NCBI GenBank assembly: GCA_029931535.1
Contig: JAQPZY010001244.1
Span: 248,001 to 312,000 of the forward strand
DNA length: 64,000 nt
Reading direction: 5' to 3'
From: Margaritifera margaritifera
Taxonomy: Eukaryota; Mollusca; Bivalvia; Unionida; Margaritiferidae
Every line of letters starts with the position of its first letter. Within the stretch, counting starts at the first letter, position 1. Below, one piece after another: positions 24,057-34,500 of this stretch. The notes beneath the pieces are model-generated. The model searched no databases and was not told the DNA's origin. It saw only the letters and a list, made by a program, of their open reading frames with translations. The position numbers and the translations under genes were made by a program.

Positions 24057-24809
24057 TGTTACGACTCTATGGTCTAAGAAAAATGTAACAGAAAGAAAGT
24101 GAAACCAACAAATCAAGTAAAAATCAACAAACAATTTATTACTAGATAATTAAAATGAAAAATCAAAAAGTCACTTACAGTAATGTGTTTTGAAATCCTA
24201 ATAATCCAATAAGAATGATTGTTCTAATCACAAGTCCTAAATATAGAATGTTCCGAATTCACGGCTGTGTCCTTGAATGTTATGATGTGCTAATGGTCTC
24301 CAAAGTCCTGATGTACTAGAAATCTTGATGTGCTGATGTCAAAATGAAGTATTCCAAAATCTCTGAATAAGTTCAGTTAAATTCCAAAATCATTAATTAA
24401 AAATCCAAAATCCAAAAGTTTATGAGCACTGTTATAATCCAATGAATATTTAAAATAATTCCTCTCTTAGAATTTTTAATGAATTTTCCCAACTGTAATA
24501 GCTTTTTACAAGACTGATGGTAATGTCAAAAAACTGAAAAATGTCCACCAAACATGGTATATATAAAGATTGGTCACATGACAGAATGTTCTAGAATGTG
24601 TGTCATCTTAATGGAATTTTTACTTGTAAACAAAAATCAACCTTGACCTTCAAATTGAGAAAACATATTGATCAAAACAACCTAATTCGAGGACACTAGT
24701 TAAACATGTTTTTCCTGATAAACATAAAGATTTAAGCAAATATTAAAGTGAAGAAACATTTATAATTTCCTAAAATATTTATAATATTATATAAACATCA
24801 TACATAACA
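24057..24809 (-). repeat. 3' LTR
   Basis: 753 bp, TG...CA in the minus sense (TGTTATGTATGATG at 24,809 to the CGTAACA end at 24,057). Against the 5' LTR I see only an A/G change near 24,132, a one-base length difference near 24,238 and an A/G change near 24,794. Confidence 0.95.
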
Positions 24810-24818
24810 CCTCCCCTC
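24810..24818 (-). promoter_or_regulatory. Polypurine tract
   Basis: Minus-sense GAGGGGAGG lies directly against the 3' LTR start, the position and composition of a plus-strand primer. Confidence 0.85.
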
Positions 24819-24944
24819 ATAAAGAAAAAGAAAGATTTATATAATAAAGCTTTCTTTTGAATATACATCTAATACTATAATAACCAAAATTACATAAGAA
24901 CATGTTTTATGATACTGGACTTAATTACATCAAGCAATATTACA

Positions 24945-26300
24945 TTTCTAGGCACGTGAGAGTGCATCTGCAATCACATTGTCTTTTCCCCTGATGTGTC
25001 TAATGTCAATGTTATATTCTTGCAATATCAAACTCCATCTCAACAATCTCCGATTTTTATCTTTCATTTTGTTGATGAAAGTAAGGGGATTGTGATCACT
25101 GTACAGAATAACTGGAGAAAGAGCTGAGGTAACATACACTTCAAAATGCTGTAAAGCCAATATCAAAGCCAAACATTCCTTCTCAATTGTGGAATAATTT
25201 TTCTGGTGCTTGTTTAGTTTTTTAGAAAAATAACAACAGGGTGATCCACACCACTTTTGTCTTCCTGAATCAATACTCCACCAACCCCTACATCACTTGC
25301 ATCAACAGATAATTTAAATGATTGGCTGAAATTTGGCGCAGAAAGAACTGGTGCATTCTTAAGCATGGCCTTTAACTTGTCAAAAGATTCCTGACACTTG
25401 TCAGACCAAAAAAAATTTGGTTTTCTTACTCAATAAACTTGTCAAAGGTTCAGCAATTTTGGAAAAATTGGAACAAAATTTCCGATAATATCCAGCCATA
25501 CCTAGAAATCGCATCAGTTGCTTTTTACAAATTGGAACTTGAAATTCAGAGATAGCTTTGACCTTAGCTTCTATAGGTTTAACTTGACCTTGTCCCACAA
25601 TATGTCCTAAAAATGTGACACAAGCATGGCAAAACTCACTTTTGCTCAAATTAATTGTCAGATTCGCATCACTGAGTCAATCGAAGAATTTTCGAATGGT
25701 TTCCAAATGATCTTCCCAGGTGTTGTTGTAGATAATGACGTCATCGATATAAGCGTCACAATTATCAAGACCAAATGTTATCATGTTCATCAGACGTTGA
25801 AACGTTGCAGGCGAATTTTTCATTCCAAACGGCATGACTTTATATTGATAAAGTCCATCTGGAGTTACAAATGCTGAAATTTCTTTTGCCCTTTCCGTCA
25901 GTGGAATTTGCCAGAATCCTTTTAAAAGGTCAAACTTGGTGACATATTCCGCATTTCCAATTTTATCAATGCAATCGTCCATTCTTGGGATTGGAAATTA
26001 ATCAGTTTTGGTGACACTGTTGACTTTTCTATAGTCAGTACACATACGGAATGTATTATCTGGCTTGGGAACAAGAATACATGGTGAACTCCAGTTACTT
26101 TTACTTGGTTCTATGAAATCATTCTCCAGTAAATACTGAATTTCTTTCTTCAGATAGTTCTGTTTGAGAGGATTCATCCTATAAGGATGCTGTTTCACAG
26201 GCGCAGAATCTACAATGTCAACGTCATGATAAATTTTACTTGTTCGTGTTGGAACATCAGGAAACAAGTGCTCATAGTCATGTAATAGCTGTTTTAGTTC
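24945..26300 (-). pseudogene. RT-RNase H of the Gmr1-type element
   Basis: On the minus strand the order is an RT start (LVPKPDNTFRMCTDYRKVNS, about 26,080-26,020), the palm (KFDLLKGFWQIPL at about 25,945-25,910, then VMPFGMKNSPATFQ), catalytic YIDD near 25,745-25,734, and a connection segment (FLGMAGYYRKFC). RNase H follows, with LSVDASDVGVGGVL, then STIEKECLALILAL, LYSDHNPLTF and KDNVIADALSRA at the end (24,948). All motifs are well kept. An in-frame TAA at about 25,998 and a TGA at about 25,677 interrupt it. An eight-T run near 25,410 and another site near 25,230 shift frame. Removal of the integrase from its usual place after RNase H is evident, because the frame ends there and only about 140 bp remain before the 3' LTR. 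Confidence 0.9.
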
Positions 26301-26464
26301 ATTTCTTTCCTGTTGTTGTAGATGTGAAAGTTTCTGGTCTAGGTTGTTCAATATTTCTGAATTCCGAAGATTGGTTATACCAGAGTCACTATAGTCTGAT
26401 TGTATTCCATCGTTGATATCTTCACTGTGTGGGACAGGTACAACTAAATTAACTGAATAATTAG

Positions 26465-28261
26465 CTGAGCTATCTCTGTCAAAATATTCCTTTAACATAT
26501 TTATATGACAAAGTTGTTTCTGTTTCCGTCTCCCAGGAGTGTTAATGATATAATTTAAGTCATTTACTTTCTTTGCAACGGTATAAGGACCATAAAATTT
26601 AGCCTGAAGAGGATTCTGAGGTATGGGAAAGAGAGCCAGAACTTTGTCACCAGGTTTAAAACTCCTTTCCTGTGAATTTCTGTCATACCTTAATTTCATT
26701 TTTGACTGGGTAGTGTGAAGATTAGTTCTTGCTACTTCACAGACCTTTGACAACTTGTATTTGAAATCAGAAACATAATCAAGAAGATTAATCTTTGAAT
26801 CTTCATTTGAAAGAAGTTTCTCTTTCAATAATTTCAATGGTCCACGGACAGTATGACCAAAAACTAGTTCAAAGGGACTAAAACCCAACGACTCTTGAAC
26901 TGATTCCCTAACAGCAAACAACAACAAATGAACACCCTCATCCCAATCCTTTTCTGTATCAAAGCAATATGATCGAATCATATTCTTCAAAGTTTGATGA
27001 AATCTTTCCAAAGCAGCTTGACTTTCAGGGTGATAGGCAGAAGATTTAAACTGTTGGATGCCTAATTCATGCATAACTTGTTGGAAAATTCCAGACATAA
27101 AATTTGACCCTTGATCCGACTGGACAGATTTGGGAAGGCCAACAAGTGTAAAAAACTTCACCAAAGCTTTCACAATAGTTTTAGTTTTTATATTTCTCAG
27201 AGGAATTGCCTCTGGAAATTTTGTAGATGTACACATGATGGTCAACAAGTATTGGTTGCCTGACTTGGTTTTAGGTAAAGGACCAACACAGTCTACCATT
27301 ATTCTACTAAATGGTTCATCAAATGCAGGAATAGGTTGCAGATGAGCCTTAGGTATCTTCTGATTGGGTTTTCCTACCATTTGACAAGTGTGACAAGATC
27401 TGCAGTATTTAGAAACATCACTTTTGAGTTTCGGCCAATAAAAATGATTCAAGATCTTGTGATAAGTCTTACGGACTCCTAAATGACCAGCCAAGGGAGT
27501 TTCATGGGCTAAATTAAGAATTTCCTGTCGATATGACTTAGGAATAACAATTTGATAGCTCACTGACCACTCGTCACCAGCAGGTACATCAGGTGGTCTC
27601 CATTTCCTCATAAGGACCCCATTTTTCACAAAGTAACACACTGGAACTTGTGTGGCTTCAGTTTCACTAATAGCCCTCTGAAACAAACAAGATATCTCGG
27701 GATCTTGCTCCTGTTCAACGACAAGAGATTGTCGTTTGTCATCCAGATTAGAACAAAGAGAATGAGTTGCCAAAAGAGGATCACTGTGATTAATATCATT
27801 TGATTGATCAATACCTGAGGAAAAAGTGACCTCATCAAAAAACTGACCAATACATGTGTCAGCTAAAGGAATAATATCCTGATCAACATCACTCTCAAGA
27901 GCTCTTTTTGCCATAGCTCTAGTAACTGCACAAGCAGGGTACAAATCAGGGATTTCAGTTTCGACAGGATCAACTTTCTGATCCAAACAAGGCTTGTCAG
28001 TTACAAGTGGATTAACCACAACCTTATCTCCAGCTAGGTCATTGCCTAGTAATAAATGAACACCCTCTATGGGTAAAGAAGTCACTGCCCCAACAGTCAC
28101 AGGTCCAGAAACTAAGTCTGATGCCAAATTTACACAATGGAGAGGAACATTTACAAAGCCGCACTCTACTCCCTGAACAAGAACACTTTCACTTGAAGAA
28201 GACTCCTCAGACAAAGGCAAAGTACCTGATAATAAAAGACTCTGAGAAGCTCCAGTGTCCC
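26465..28261 (-). pseudogene. Protease-integrase of the Gmr1-type element
   Basis: The minus-strand frame begins with a DTGASQSLLL aspartyl-protease site just after the gag stop, followed by VHLLLGNDLAGDK. After a spacer, the integrase starts: a zinc-binding H-H-C-C segment (AHETPLAGHLGVRK, then YCRSCHTCQ, about 27,520-27,380), and the catalytic D-D-E as VDCVGPL, SDQGSNF and ALERFHQ (about 27,300, 27,120 and 27,010). A GPY/F-type module (KFYGPYTVAKKVND, then CHINMLKEYF) ends near 26,470. The frame then runs straight into RT at about 26,255, so integrase is upstream of RT in the same polyprotein. The frame itself stays open from 28,220 to 25,998 (740 codons). Called a pseudogene because the polyprotein is broken downstream and in gag. 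Confidence 0.92.
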
Positions 28262-29823
28262 TTAATATTTAATTGGGATAGGTTTGGCAGAATCACCAAT
28301 AAGTGATATAGAACCTTCTGACATGAATGGTTCATAAGCCTCTAAAATAGAATCAGACTGGGGTTTGTTTGACCCAACAAATGTATTGCTTTCAATACAA
28401 GACCGTGACCTTGACCTCGTAGAAATAAGAGCATTTGGAAAAGCTCTGTCTTTTCTCTGTTGCTTATTTTTCAACTTGAAGCAATCAGAAATAACGTGCC
28501 CTTTTATTTTACAATAAGTGCACGTAGGAAGAGATAAGGATTTCTGATCAGTCTTATCAGATGTTTGATTCCTAACAGTTGTGCTGTTGTGAAATTTGGA
28601 AGTACTCGAATGAGATTGAAATGGTTTTTTACCAGAAAACTGCTGAGAGGACGACTTATTGCCAAATGAAATTTTGTGAGTCAAGGAATAATCATCAGCC
28701 ATACGAGCAGCATTTTCCAAAGTTTCCACATTCTGCTCGTCAAGATAGGTTTTAACATCACTATGGATACACCTCTTGAACTCTTCAATTAATACGAGCT
28801 GTCTGAGGTTATCATAAGCTTGATCAACTTTCTTGGCTGAGCACCACCTATCAAATAGTTGTTCTTTATCCCTTGCAAATTCGACATGAGTTTGTCCAGT
28901 TTCTTTTCTACAATTCCTAAACCTTTGTCGATATGCCTCTGGTACCAACTCATAAGCTTTCAAGATGTACTCCTTAACCACATCATAATCAGTGCTTTGT
29001 TGTACTGACAGTGAAGTGTAGACTTCACGAGCTTTGCCAATAAGTACACTTTGTAATAACAAAGTCCAATGCTCTCTGGGCCATTTCAAGTTTTCAGCTA
29101 TTTTCTCGAAATGAAGAAAGTATTTATCTACTTCTTTTTCCTGAAAAGGGGGTACTAACCTAATATATCTAGTAACATCAAAACCTGAACTTGTGTTTAA
29201 AGGAGTGGAGTGTGCTCTGTTTGCCAGTTCTAATTCTCTTAATTTAAATTGCATTTCCCTTTCTTCTCTTTGCATCTGCATTTGTATTTGCCTCTCTTCC
29301 TTCTGCATTTGTATCTGCCTCTCTTCCTTCTGCATTTGTAGCTGCCTCTCTTCTTTCTCTCTCTCCATCTGCCTCTCTTCTTTCTCTCTCTCCATCTGTA
29401 TCCGCCTATCTTCTTTCTCTCTCTACATCTGTATCTGCCTATCTTCTTTCTCTCTCTCCATCTGTATCTGCCTCTCTTCTTTCTATCTCTCCATCTGTAT
29501 CTGCCTCCCTTCTTTCTCTCTCTCTCTCTCTGAATCTGAAGCTTTGCCAATTCTAAGTCCATCTGGTTCTTTAACTCTAATTCCCTTAATTTCCTGTCAG
29601 AACCAGATACAGGCTTTCTCTTCAAACTTAAAGCACTATTTTCAAAAATTCCCTTTCCTACTAAATACTGAATTAAAATAATCTTTATCTCCTGTTTTGT
29701 CAATGATACTTTTGCCTCAGATGGACTGTATTTTCTGGCAAGCTCGAGCAACTCATCCTTTCTCATGCACTCTAACCCATCCTGGGTAGGTTTTGAAATG
29801 AAATTCTGAACATTAGATGCCAT
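28262..29823 (-). pseudogene. gag of the Gmr1-type element, SCAN-like capsid, zinc knuckle
   Basis: The start is MASNVQNFISKPTQDG (29,823), with a SAP-like MRKDELLELARKYSP helix pair. A charged EREKEERQ repeat follows (about 29,270-29,540). The capsid region (about 29,150-28,690) contains PEAYRQRFR, HVEFARDKEQLFDRWC and LVLIEEFKRCIHSDVKTYLD. The order and spacing resemble the vertebrate SCAN domain, which is held to derive from a Gmr1-like gag. A CCHC zinc knuckle (CTYCKIKGHVISDC) is near 28,510-28,470. The frame breaks inside the repeat: one shift near 29,520 and two in-frame TAG codons near 29,485 and 29,430. The stop is at 28,262-28,264, and the protease frame is -1 relative to gag, overlapping by only about 8 nt. 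Confidence 0.85.
29270..29540 (-). repeat. Imperfect 24-30-bp repeats in gag
   Basis: Minus-sense units encode MEREKEERQ-, KEERQIQMQ- and QLQMQKEERQ-type peptides. On the plus strand the tract is TCT/CTG-rich. Length change in this array explains the frame shift and the two TAG codons seen here. Confidence 0.85.
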
Positions 29824-29970
29824 AGTAAATGCTTGTTGGTTTCACACAAAAAATTTCTCTATATAAAATCTTTGCCGAAGACAAAAAAAATTCAGAGACA
29901 AAATCAATATGAATTTCAAAAATAACTTTAATATCTCTAATATGCTTTAAAGAAATTCAATCCCGGAACG

Positions 29971-29986
29971 ACGAGCCCCCAATTTC
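29971..29986 (-). promoter_or_regulatory. Primer-binding site, tRNA-Pro-like
   Basis: Minus-sense GAAATTGGGGGCTCGTCG begins right at the 5' LTR end. TGGGGGCTCGT is the 3' end complement used by tRNA-Pro-primed elements. After CGTC three extra bases (GTT) precede CCGGGAT, so the match extends further only with a small interruption. Confidence 0.7.
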
Positions 29987-30738
29987 TGTTACGACTCTAT
30001 GGTCTAAGAAAAATGTAACAGAAAGAAAGTGAAACCAACAAATCAAGTAAAAATCAACAAGCAATTTATTACTAGATAATTAAAATGAAAAATCAAAAAG
30101 TCACTTACAGTAATGTGTTTTGAAATCCTAATAATCCAATAAGAATGATTGTTCTAATCACAAGTCCAAATATAGAATGTTCCGAATTCACGGCTGTGTC
30201 CTTGAATGTTATGATGTGCTAATGGTCTCCAAAGTCCTGATGTACTAGAAATCTTGATGTGCTGATGTCAAAATGAAGTATTCCAAAATCTCTGAATAAG
30301 TTCAGTTAAATTCCAAAATCATTAATTAAAAATCCAAAATCCAAAAGTTTATGAGCACTGTTATAATCCAATGAATATTTAAAATAATTCCTCTCTTAGA
30401 ATTTTTAATGAATTTTCCCAACTGTAATAGCTTTTTACAAGACTGATGGTAATGTCAAAAAACTGAAAAATGTCCACCAAACATGGTATATATAAAGATT
30501 GGTCACATGACAGAATGTTCTAGAATGTGTGTCATCTTAATGGAATTTTTACTTGTAAACAAAAATCAACCTTGACCTTCAAATTGAGAAAACATATTGA
30601 TCAAAACAACCTAATTCGAGGACACTAGTTAAACATGTTTTTCCTGATAAACATAAAGATTTAAGCAAATATTAAAGTGAAGAAACATTTATAATTTCCT
30701 AAAATATTTATAATATTATATAAGCATCATACATAACA
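29987..30738 (-). repeat. 5' LTR
   Basis: 752 bp, near-identical to the 3' LTR. In the minus sense it has a TATA-type stretch near 30,496-30,487 and an AATAAA at 30,070-30,065, so promoter and polyadenylation signals are both visible. The span between them (about 420 bp) would include R. Confidence 0.95.
30487..30497 (-). promoter_or_regulatory. LTR TATA box
   Basis: Minus-sense CTTTATATATACC in the 5' LTR. The same sequence is in the 3' LTR near 24,558. Assigned by sequence and position only. Confidence 0.55.
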
Positions 30739-31000
30739 TAACGTTGTCCTCAATTACCTTTTCCACAAATATGGCATATATTTCTTGATTTGAAATGTTG
30801 TTCATCTTCGTCTGTATGCACCATATGTTTTACATCTTTAATTGTTTATTCTCCTTATACCAGTTTCACCAAACACATCGTAAAATACTTGCATTCATTA
30901 TGTTCCACTGGAAACTACCGACTTGTATCTCTTGTGAATTGATTTAACATACACACAAAAACCAATGAAATGCGTTTTTTATTGCCCAATATATGTGCGA
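30739..31000 (-). pseudogene. Family B DNA polymerase, N-terminal part separated by the retrotransposon
   Basis: The minus-strand reading near 30,785-30,755 gives RNICHICGK, the first cysteine pair of a zinc-binding segment typical of the Polinton-type polymerase. The polymerase reading resumes on the far side of the retrotransposon (24,056 and below) with a RGRCRSPADN segment and then an YGSNLFIK segment. The two flanks keep the same frame once the insertion and one 4-bp target copy are discounted, which supports a single gene split by the insertion. Upstream of about 30,950 the reading is lost. Stops occur on both sides, so the gene was already decaying. Confidence 0.65.
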
Positions 31001-32014
31001 TTGTACTGTACACTCTGTGTCCGTGCTTCGCACATCTGGTGCACAATACCACTCCACTGGCATGTGTGTTGAGTACAATTTTCTGTCTATGGTACCATTG
31101 TACGCAAACCTTCTAATACTATGATTCTTTCGAAATAACAATAAATAATGTACGGAACTTTTAATTACACAATTCGTAAGAATCTTGAGTATTATCACCA
31201 TACAATCTGTATTCATTGACATTTCTTTAAAATGAATCTGTAAGTTATTTTAGTGACAATTCTGTTTAAATTCTCTATATTCATAAGTTTAAATTCTATT
31301 CTGGCTTAAACATGGATTAAAGGTGATTGTAATTTTTTCTTGCTTGCTTTTGTATTGGCATATCAATTCTCGAAGTGTTCAGTTCAATTTAATTAGGTGG
31401 AACAATTTCAATATATATCTGCGTACTGCGACGTATAAAGCAAGTCGAAAGCATTCTATGATTTTAACTTTTGTATTTGTCACTGTGCTGTGATGTAATG
31501 CATACTATACAATATTTCCACCCTGACCACTTTCTAAAGTTTCACCCTTGATTTTGTAATCGATACTTAGATATATTTATGAGCTATAAATAAAACATAT
31601 GGTGTAGCACATTATTTTCACTGTGTAGGCATATTTACATATGTTATACTGAGTCTATAAATAATTTCACCCAGGGAAGTAACTGGTAGCTGCATGATTG
31701 TTCCTCTACACTCTAGGAGATTTGTCTCCCTTGGTCATCATTGTTTATGTTTTGTTACAAATGTCAAATTATTATTTTATGTTCACTGCGTTAGTGCGTC
31801 GTGAATTGATTTGGGGAACTTTAGTATTGTCGTTTCGCTGCACTAGCTGGTTGATGCAAAAAATATATTGAGCTAGTGTTCTAGTACTTTTTATTTCAGT
31901 CTTGTCGTATCTTTACGCGTGTTGGCCGAAGGCTCTATTGTAATTGTAATTAATTAATAGTGTTAAATAATTAAGTAGTTTGTTACTGCGCTAGGTACTC
32001 ATATCTATACTACT
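31001..32014. other. No gene recognised
   Basis: A minus-strand frame at 30,944-31,222 has no domain and is in a different frame from the polymerase scrap. The rest is AT-rich with short repeats such as AGGAGATTTGTCTCCCTT. More of the decayed element could lie here, unrecognised. Confidence 0.4.
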
Positions 32015-32330
32015 TAAGTCATTGAGCCATGAAACGTATATCACAGTGACCTACTTTTAAAGAGATTGTATTGTGTTCGACAGTATTCATCAAGAGGCAT
32101 GTGCAAATCAAGCTGAACAACTCTGGGGGTAACAGTGTCTGAGAAACCGATATAAACACAAAACAACTTAGCCGAAGTCCCTGAGGCGTCAAAAGTGGTT
32201 CACAGTGACCTACTTTTAAATAGATGGTATTGCACTCAGCAAGACACATCTGCACACCAAGTTGCACTGCTCTGGGGATAAGTGTCTGAGAAACTATCTA
32301 TACACAAAACTTAAGCAAGATATGAATGAC
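32015..32330. repeat. Dispersed repeat related to 10,770-11,110
   Basis: Two half-units contain CACAGTGACCTACTTTTAAA at about 32,042 and again at about 32,201, plus CAAATCAAGCTGAACAACTC/CACACCAAGTTGCACTGCTC segments and GGTAACAGTGTCTGAGAAAC/GGATAAGTGTCTGAGAAAC. Non-coding dispersed repeat. Confidence 0.6.
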
Positions 32331-32794
32331 TAAAGGACGGACGTAAGTACGACGGATGTACAAGGGTGACATTATATACACCTTCCAAATTCGTGCCGAG
32401 ACATATAAATACTTAAATATTAAAACGGATACAATTTTGTCTCATTAGAGTCCTGTTAAGGGAAATTTCAAAGCACATGTTGTTCCACTGACTTCTCAGA
32501 CAATCTGTCACGTTTTACATAAAAATAAACTTGAACATTTAATATCTCTAACAAATGAACTGGGCCTGCCGCATTATTACATTACAAAATTATGCTGTAT
32601 TTTATAGCACACGAGTCCTAACTTTCACCCCAAAGTTTGAGGTGTCTGATATTTTCTTAGTGTAACTAAGAATTATATTGGAAAAAGGTAAAATTAAAAG
32701 GAAAATCAATTTCTCAAGGAATGTGCTGTTGACTCTCACCTTTGTCTGGCACAACCAATAAAATATGGTTCTTGTATAAGCCTACCCCACCCGT

Positions 32795-32797
<3 letters not shown>

Positions 32798-32874
<77 letters not shown>
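32798..32874. repeat. (TA)n microsatellite
   Basis: About 38 TA units. Open YIYIYI frames across it are artefacts. Confidence 0.97.
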
Positions 32875-32876
<2 letters not shown>

Positions 32877-32906
32877 TGTTGCTGAACTCATCAGGACGCA
32901 TCTTGA

Positions 32907-32966
32907 CACCAAAAAAGAAACATAAGTTTTACTTAACACCAAAAAAGAAACATAAGTTTTACTTAA
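32907..32966. repeat. 30-bp direct repeat, two copies
   Basis: ACACCAAAAAAGAAACATAA followed by GTTTTACTTA, twice in succession. Confidence 0.93.
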
Positions 32967-33358
32967 CTCCATTACCTGGAATGAAAATAAATCGTTCCAC
33001 GAATATAATACTAAATAATAAAGCAGTCCATGGAAGTAACAAAAACTCGCATCATTGCAACTTTGCTGAATGATTATAACCACTAATTGAAAAAACGAAT
33101 CCCGCCCCCAAAAATAACAACAAAATAAGAACAACAAAAATTTTCCAAAAAAAAATATAACAAACTTAACTTTCACATACTTTTGTCGTGGCATATTTCT
33201 CTCCATATCGCCATTTATGTCACTATCAAATTTAACGTGTAGGACAAGAATGCAAGTGTTCACATCTCTAGTTTTTGTGTTTTAAAAAGGTTATGTTTAT
33301 CCATCTGTTTCTTATTTTTGGCCTGTCTTTTGTGCTTTATTTTAGTCTGACAATATAT

Positions 33359-33360
<2 letters not shown>

Positions 33361-33432
<72 letters not shown>
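33361..33432. repeat. (CT)n microsatellite
   Basis: About 36 CT units at the left edge of duplicated block alpha. The counterpart in alpha' (about 51,950) is a short, interrupted TCTC tract. Confidence 0.96.
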
Positions 33433-33435
<3 letters not shown>

Positions 33436-34424
33436 AGTATATCTATCTCCTTAGGCTTCTACTGCCTCAAGTATTAAGATTTAAAGGTATTAGCTGTATC
33501 TGTTTATACATCTATCTACCCATCCATCTCCCCCCCCCCCCCATCTCTCGTTTTATCTATATTTATGCTTTTTACTACCTTCCTTGTTTACTGTTTGTAA
33601 ATCGACAACTTCAGGGAGTCAATGGTTGCGGTCATGTTTACAAGTTGTCCTAACTGGTGAAAGAAAACGATAGACTACTCCGTGACGTTGAACATCTACA
33701 CGAAAGGAATATGATAGTGATTTCTGAGAGCTATCTTAACCTTGTCACAAACTTGATAGATTCCAGTGTTTTTTCAAAACCGATCACTTCCGTTTAGGCA
33801 TTCTGTGATTAAGATTTACTTACCTCCGAAATTGAAGAGCTTAACAACGTGCAAAAACTACGCACCAACAGAGCTGAAGGTTTGACAACGGAAGTGCTCC
33901 ATTGAGCATAGTCAATTTTATGTTTTGCAAAAGCACATGTTAACACATTTTTACGAAGAATTCAAATGACAATCAAGATATATATTAGATTGATATTAGC
34001 AAGTAATTACAACAAAGAAAGTAAAGGGGTCAAGTGTTTGGAACTATTTTGTTCGATTCTTTACATACATACGTGTCCGCTGAGTTGGTCAGCCTAGGGG
34101 TAATATCCATAACTGTATAGTAAATCGCCAGATAGCAAGGACCGTTACTTAGTGGAGATGGTGCAGAGTGAGCCTTGTCATTATTATGCAGTCTTCTGCG
34201 ACCTGAATGAACAAATCTCGTAGCGTATATTTAGTGCTATTTTTCTGATAAAACGTGTTTTTCTTTTCTTCTCTTTTTTTCATAATTAGGCACACAAATA
34301 AAGAAACATGGAAAGGGCACATCATGCACAGTACTGCGGCCATGAGTGAAAAATCGTCAAAGTTCAAAGAGGGGGAGTGGGGATGGGGCGTGTAGGGGCG
34401 GGGAAGAACAAGATTAGCTTAGTC

Positions 34425-34500
34425 AAGTTTCGAACCCATGCTTTAGCGGTAGACTCTGAGGCCGACACTCAATATAAAACCTCTAGGCCACAGACCCAAG
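34425..34500 (-). mobile_element. tRNA-like SINE head in alpha
   Basis: Minus sense: A-box-like GTGGCCTAGAGGTTTTA near 34,492 and B-box GGGTTCGAAAC near 34,430. The equivalent in alpha' is at 52,340-52,412, so it predates the duplication. It cannot form a complete cloverleaf as read by eye. Confidence 0.55.

Larger units (their letters stand above)
24057..30738 (-). mobile_element. Young Gmr1-type Ty3/gypsy LTR retrotransposon
   Basis: A complete 6.68-kb element read on the minus strand: 5' LTR 29,987-30,738, primer-binding site, gag, protease, integrase, RT, RNase H, polypurine tract, 3' LTR 24,057-24,809. The target duplication is TAGC (24,053-24,056) versus TAAC (30,739-30,742), one mismatch in four. 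The LTRs differ by about three positions, so insertion was recent. Integrase precedes RT, an order reported for the Gmr1-like group of Ty3/gypsy elements and for Ty1/copia, not for ordinary Ty3/gypsy. No envelope or chromodomain was seen. It lies inside the Polinton-like polymerase pseudogene. Despite its youth the coding region is broken (gag repeat stops, two pol stops and two pol frame shifts). Confidence 0.93.

Noticed and set aside
29193..29681. Plus-strand 162-codon frame
   Set aside because: It is antisense to the gag repeat array and has a SSFSLSICI repeat composition.
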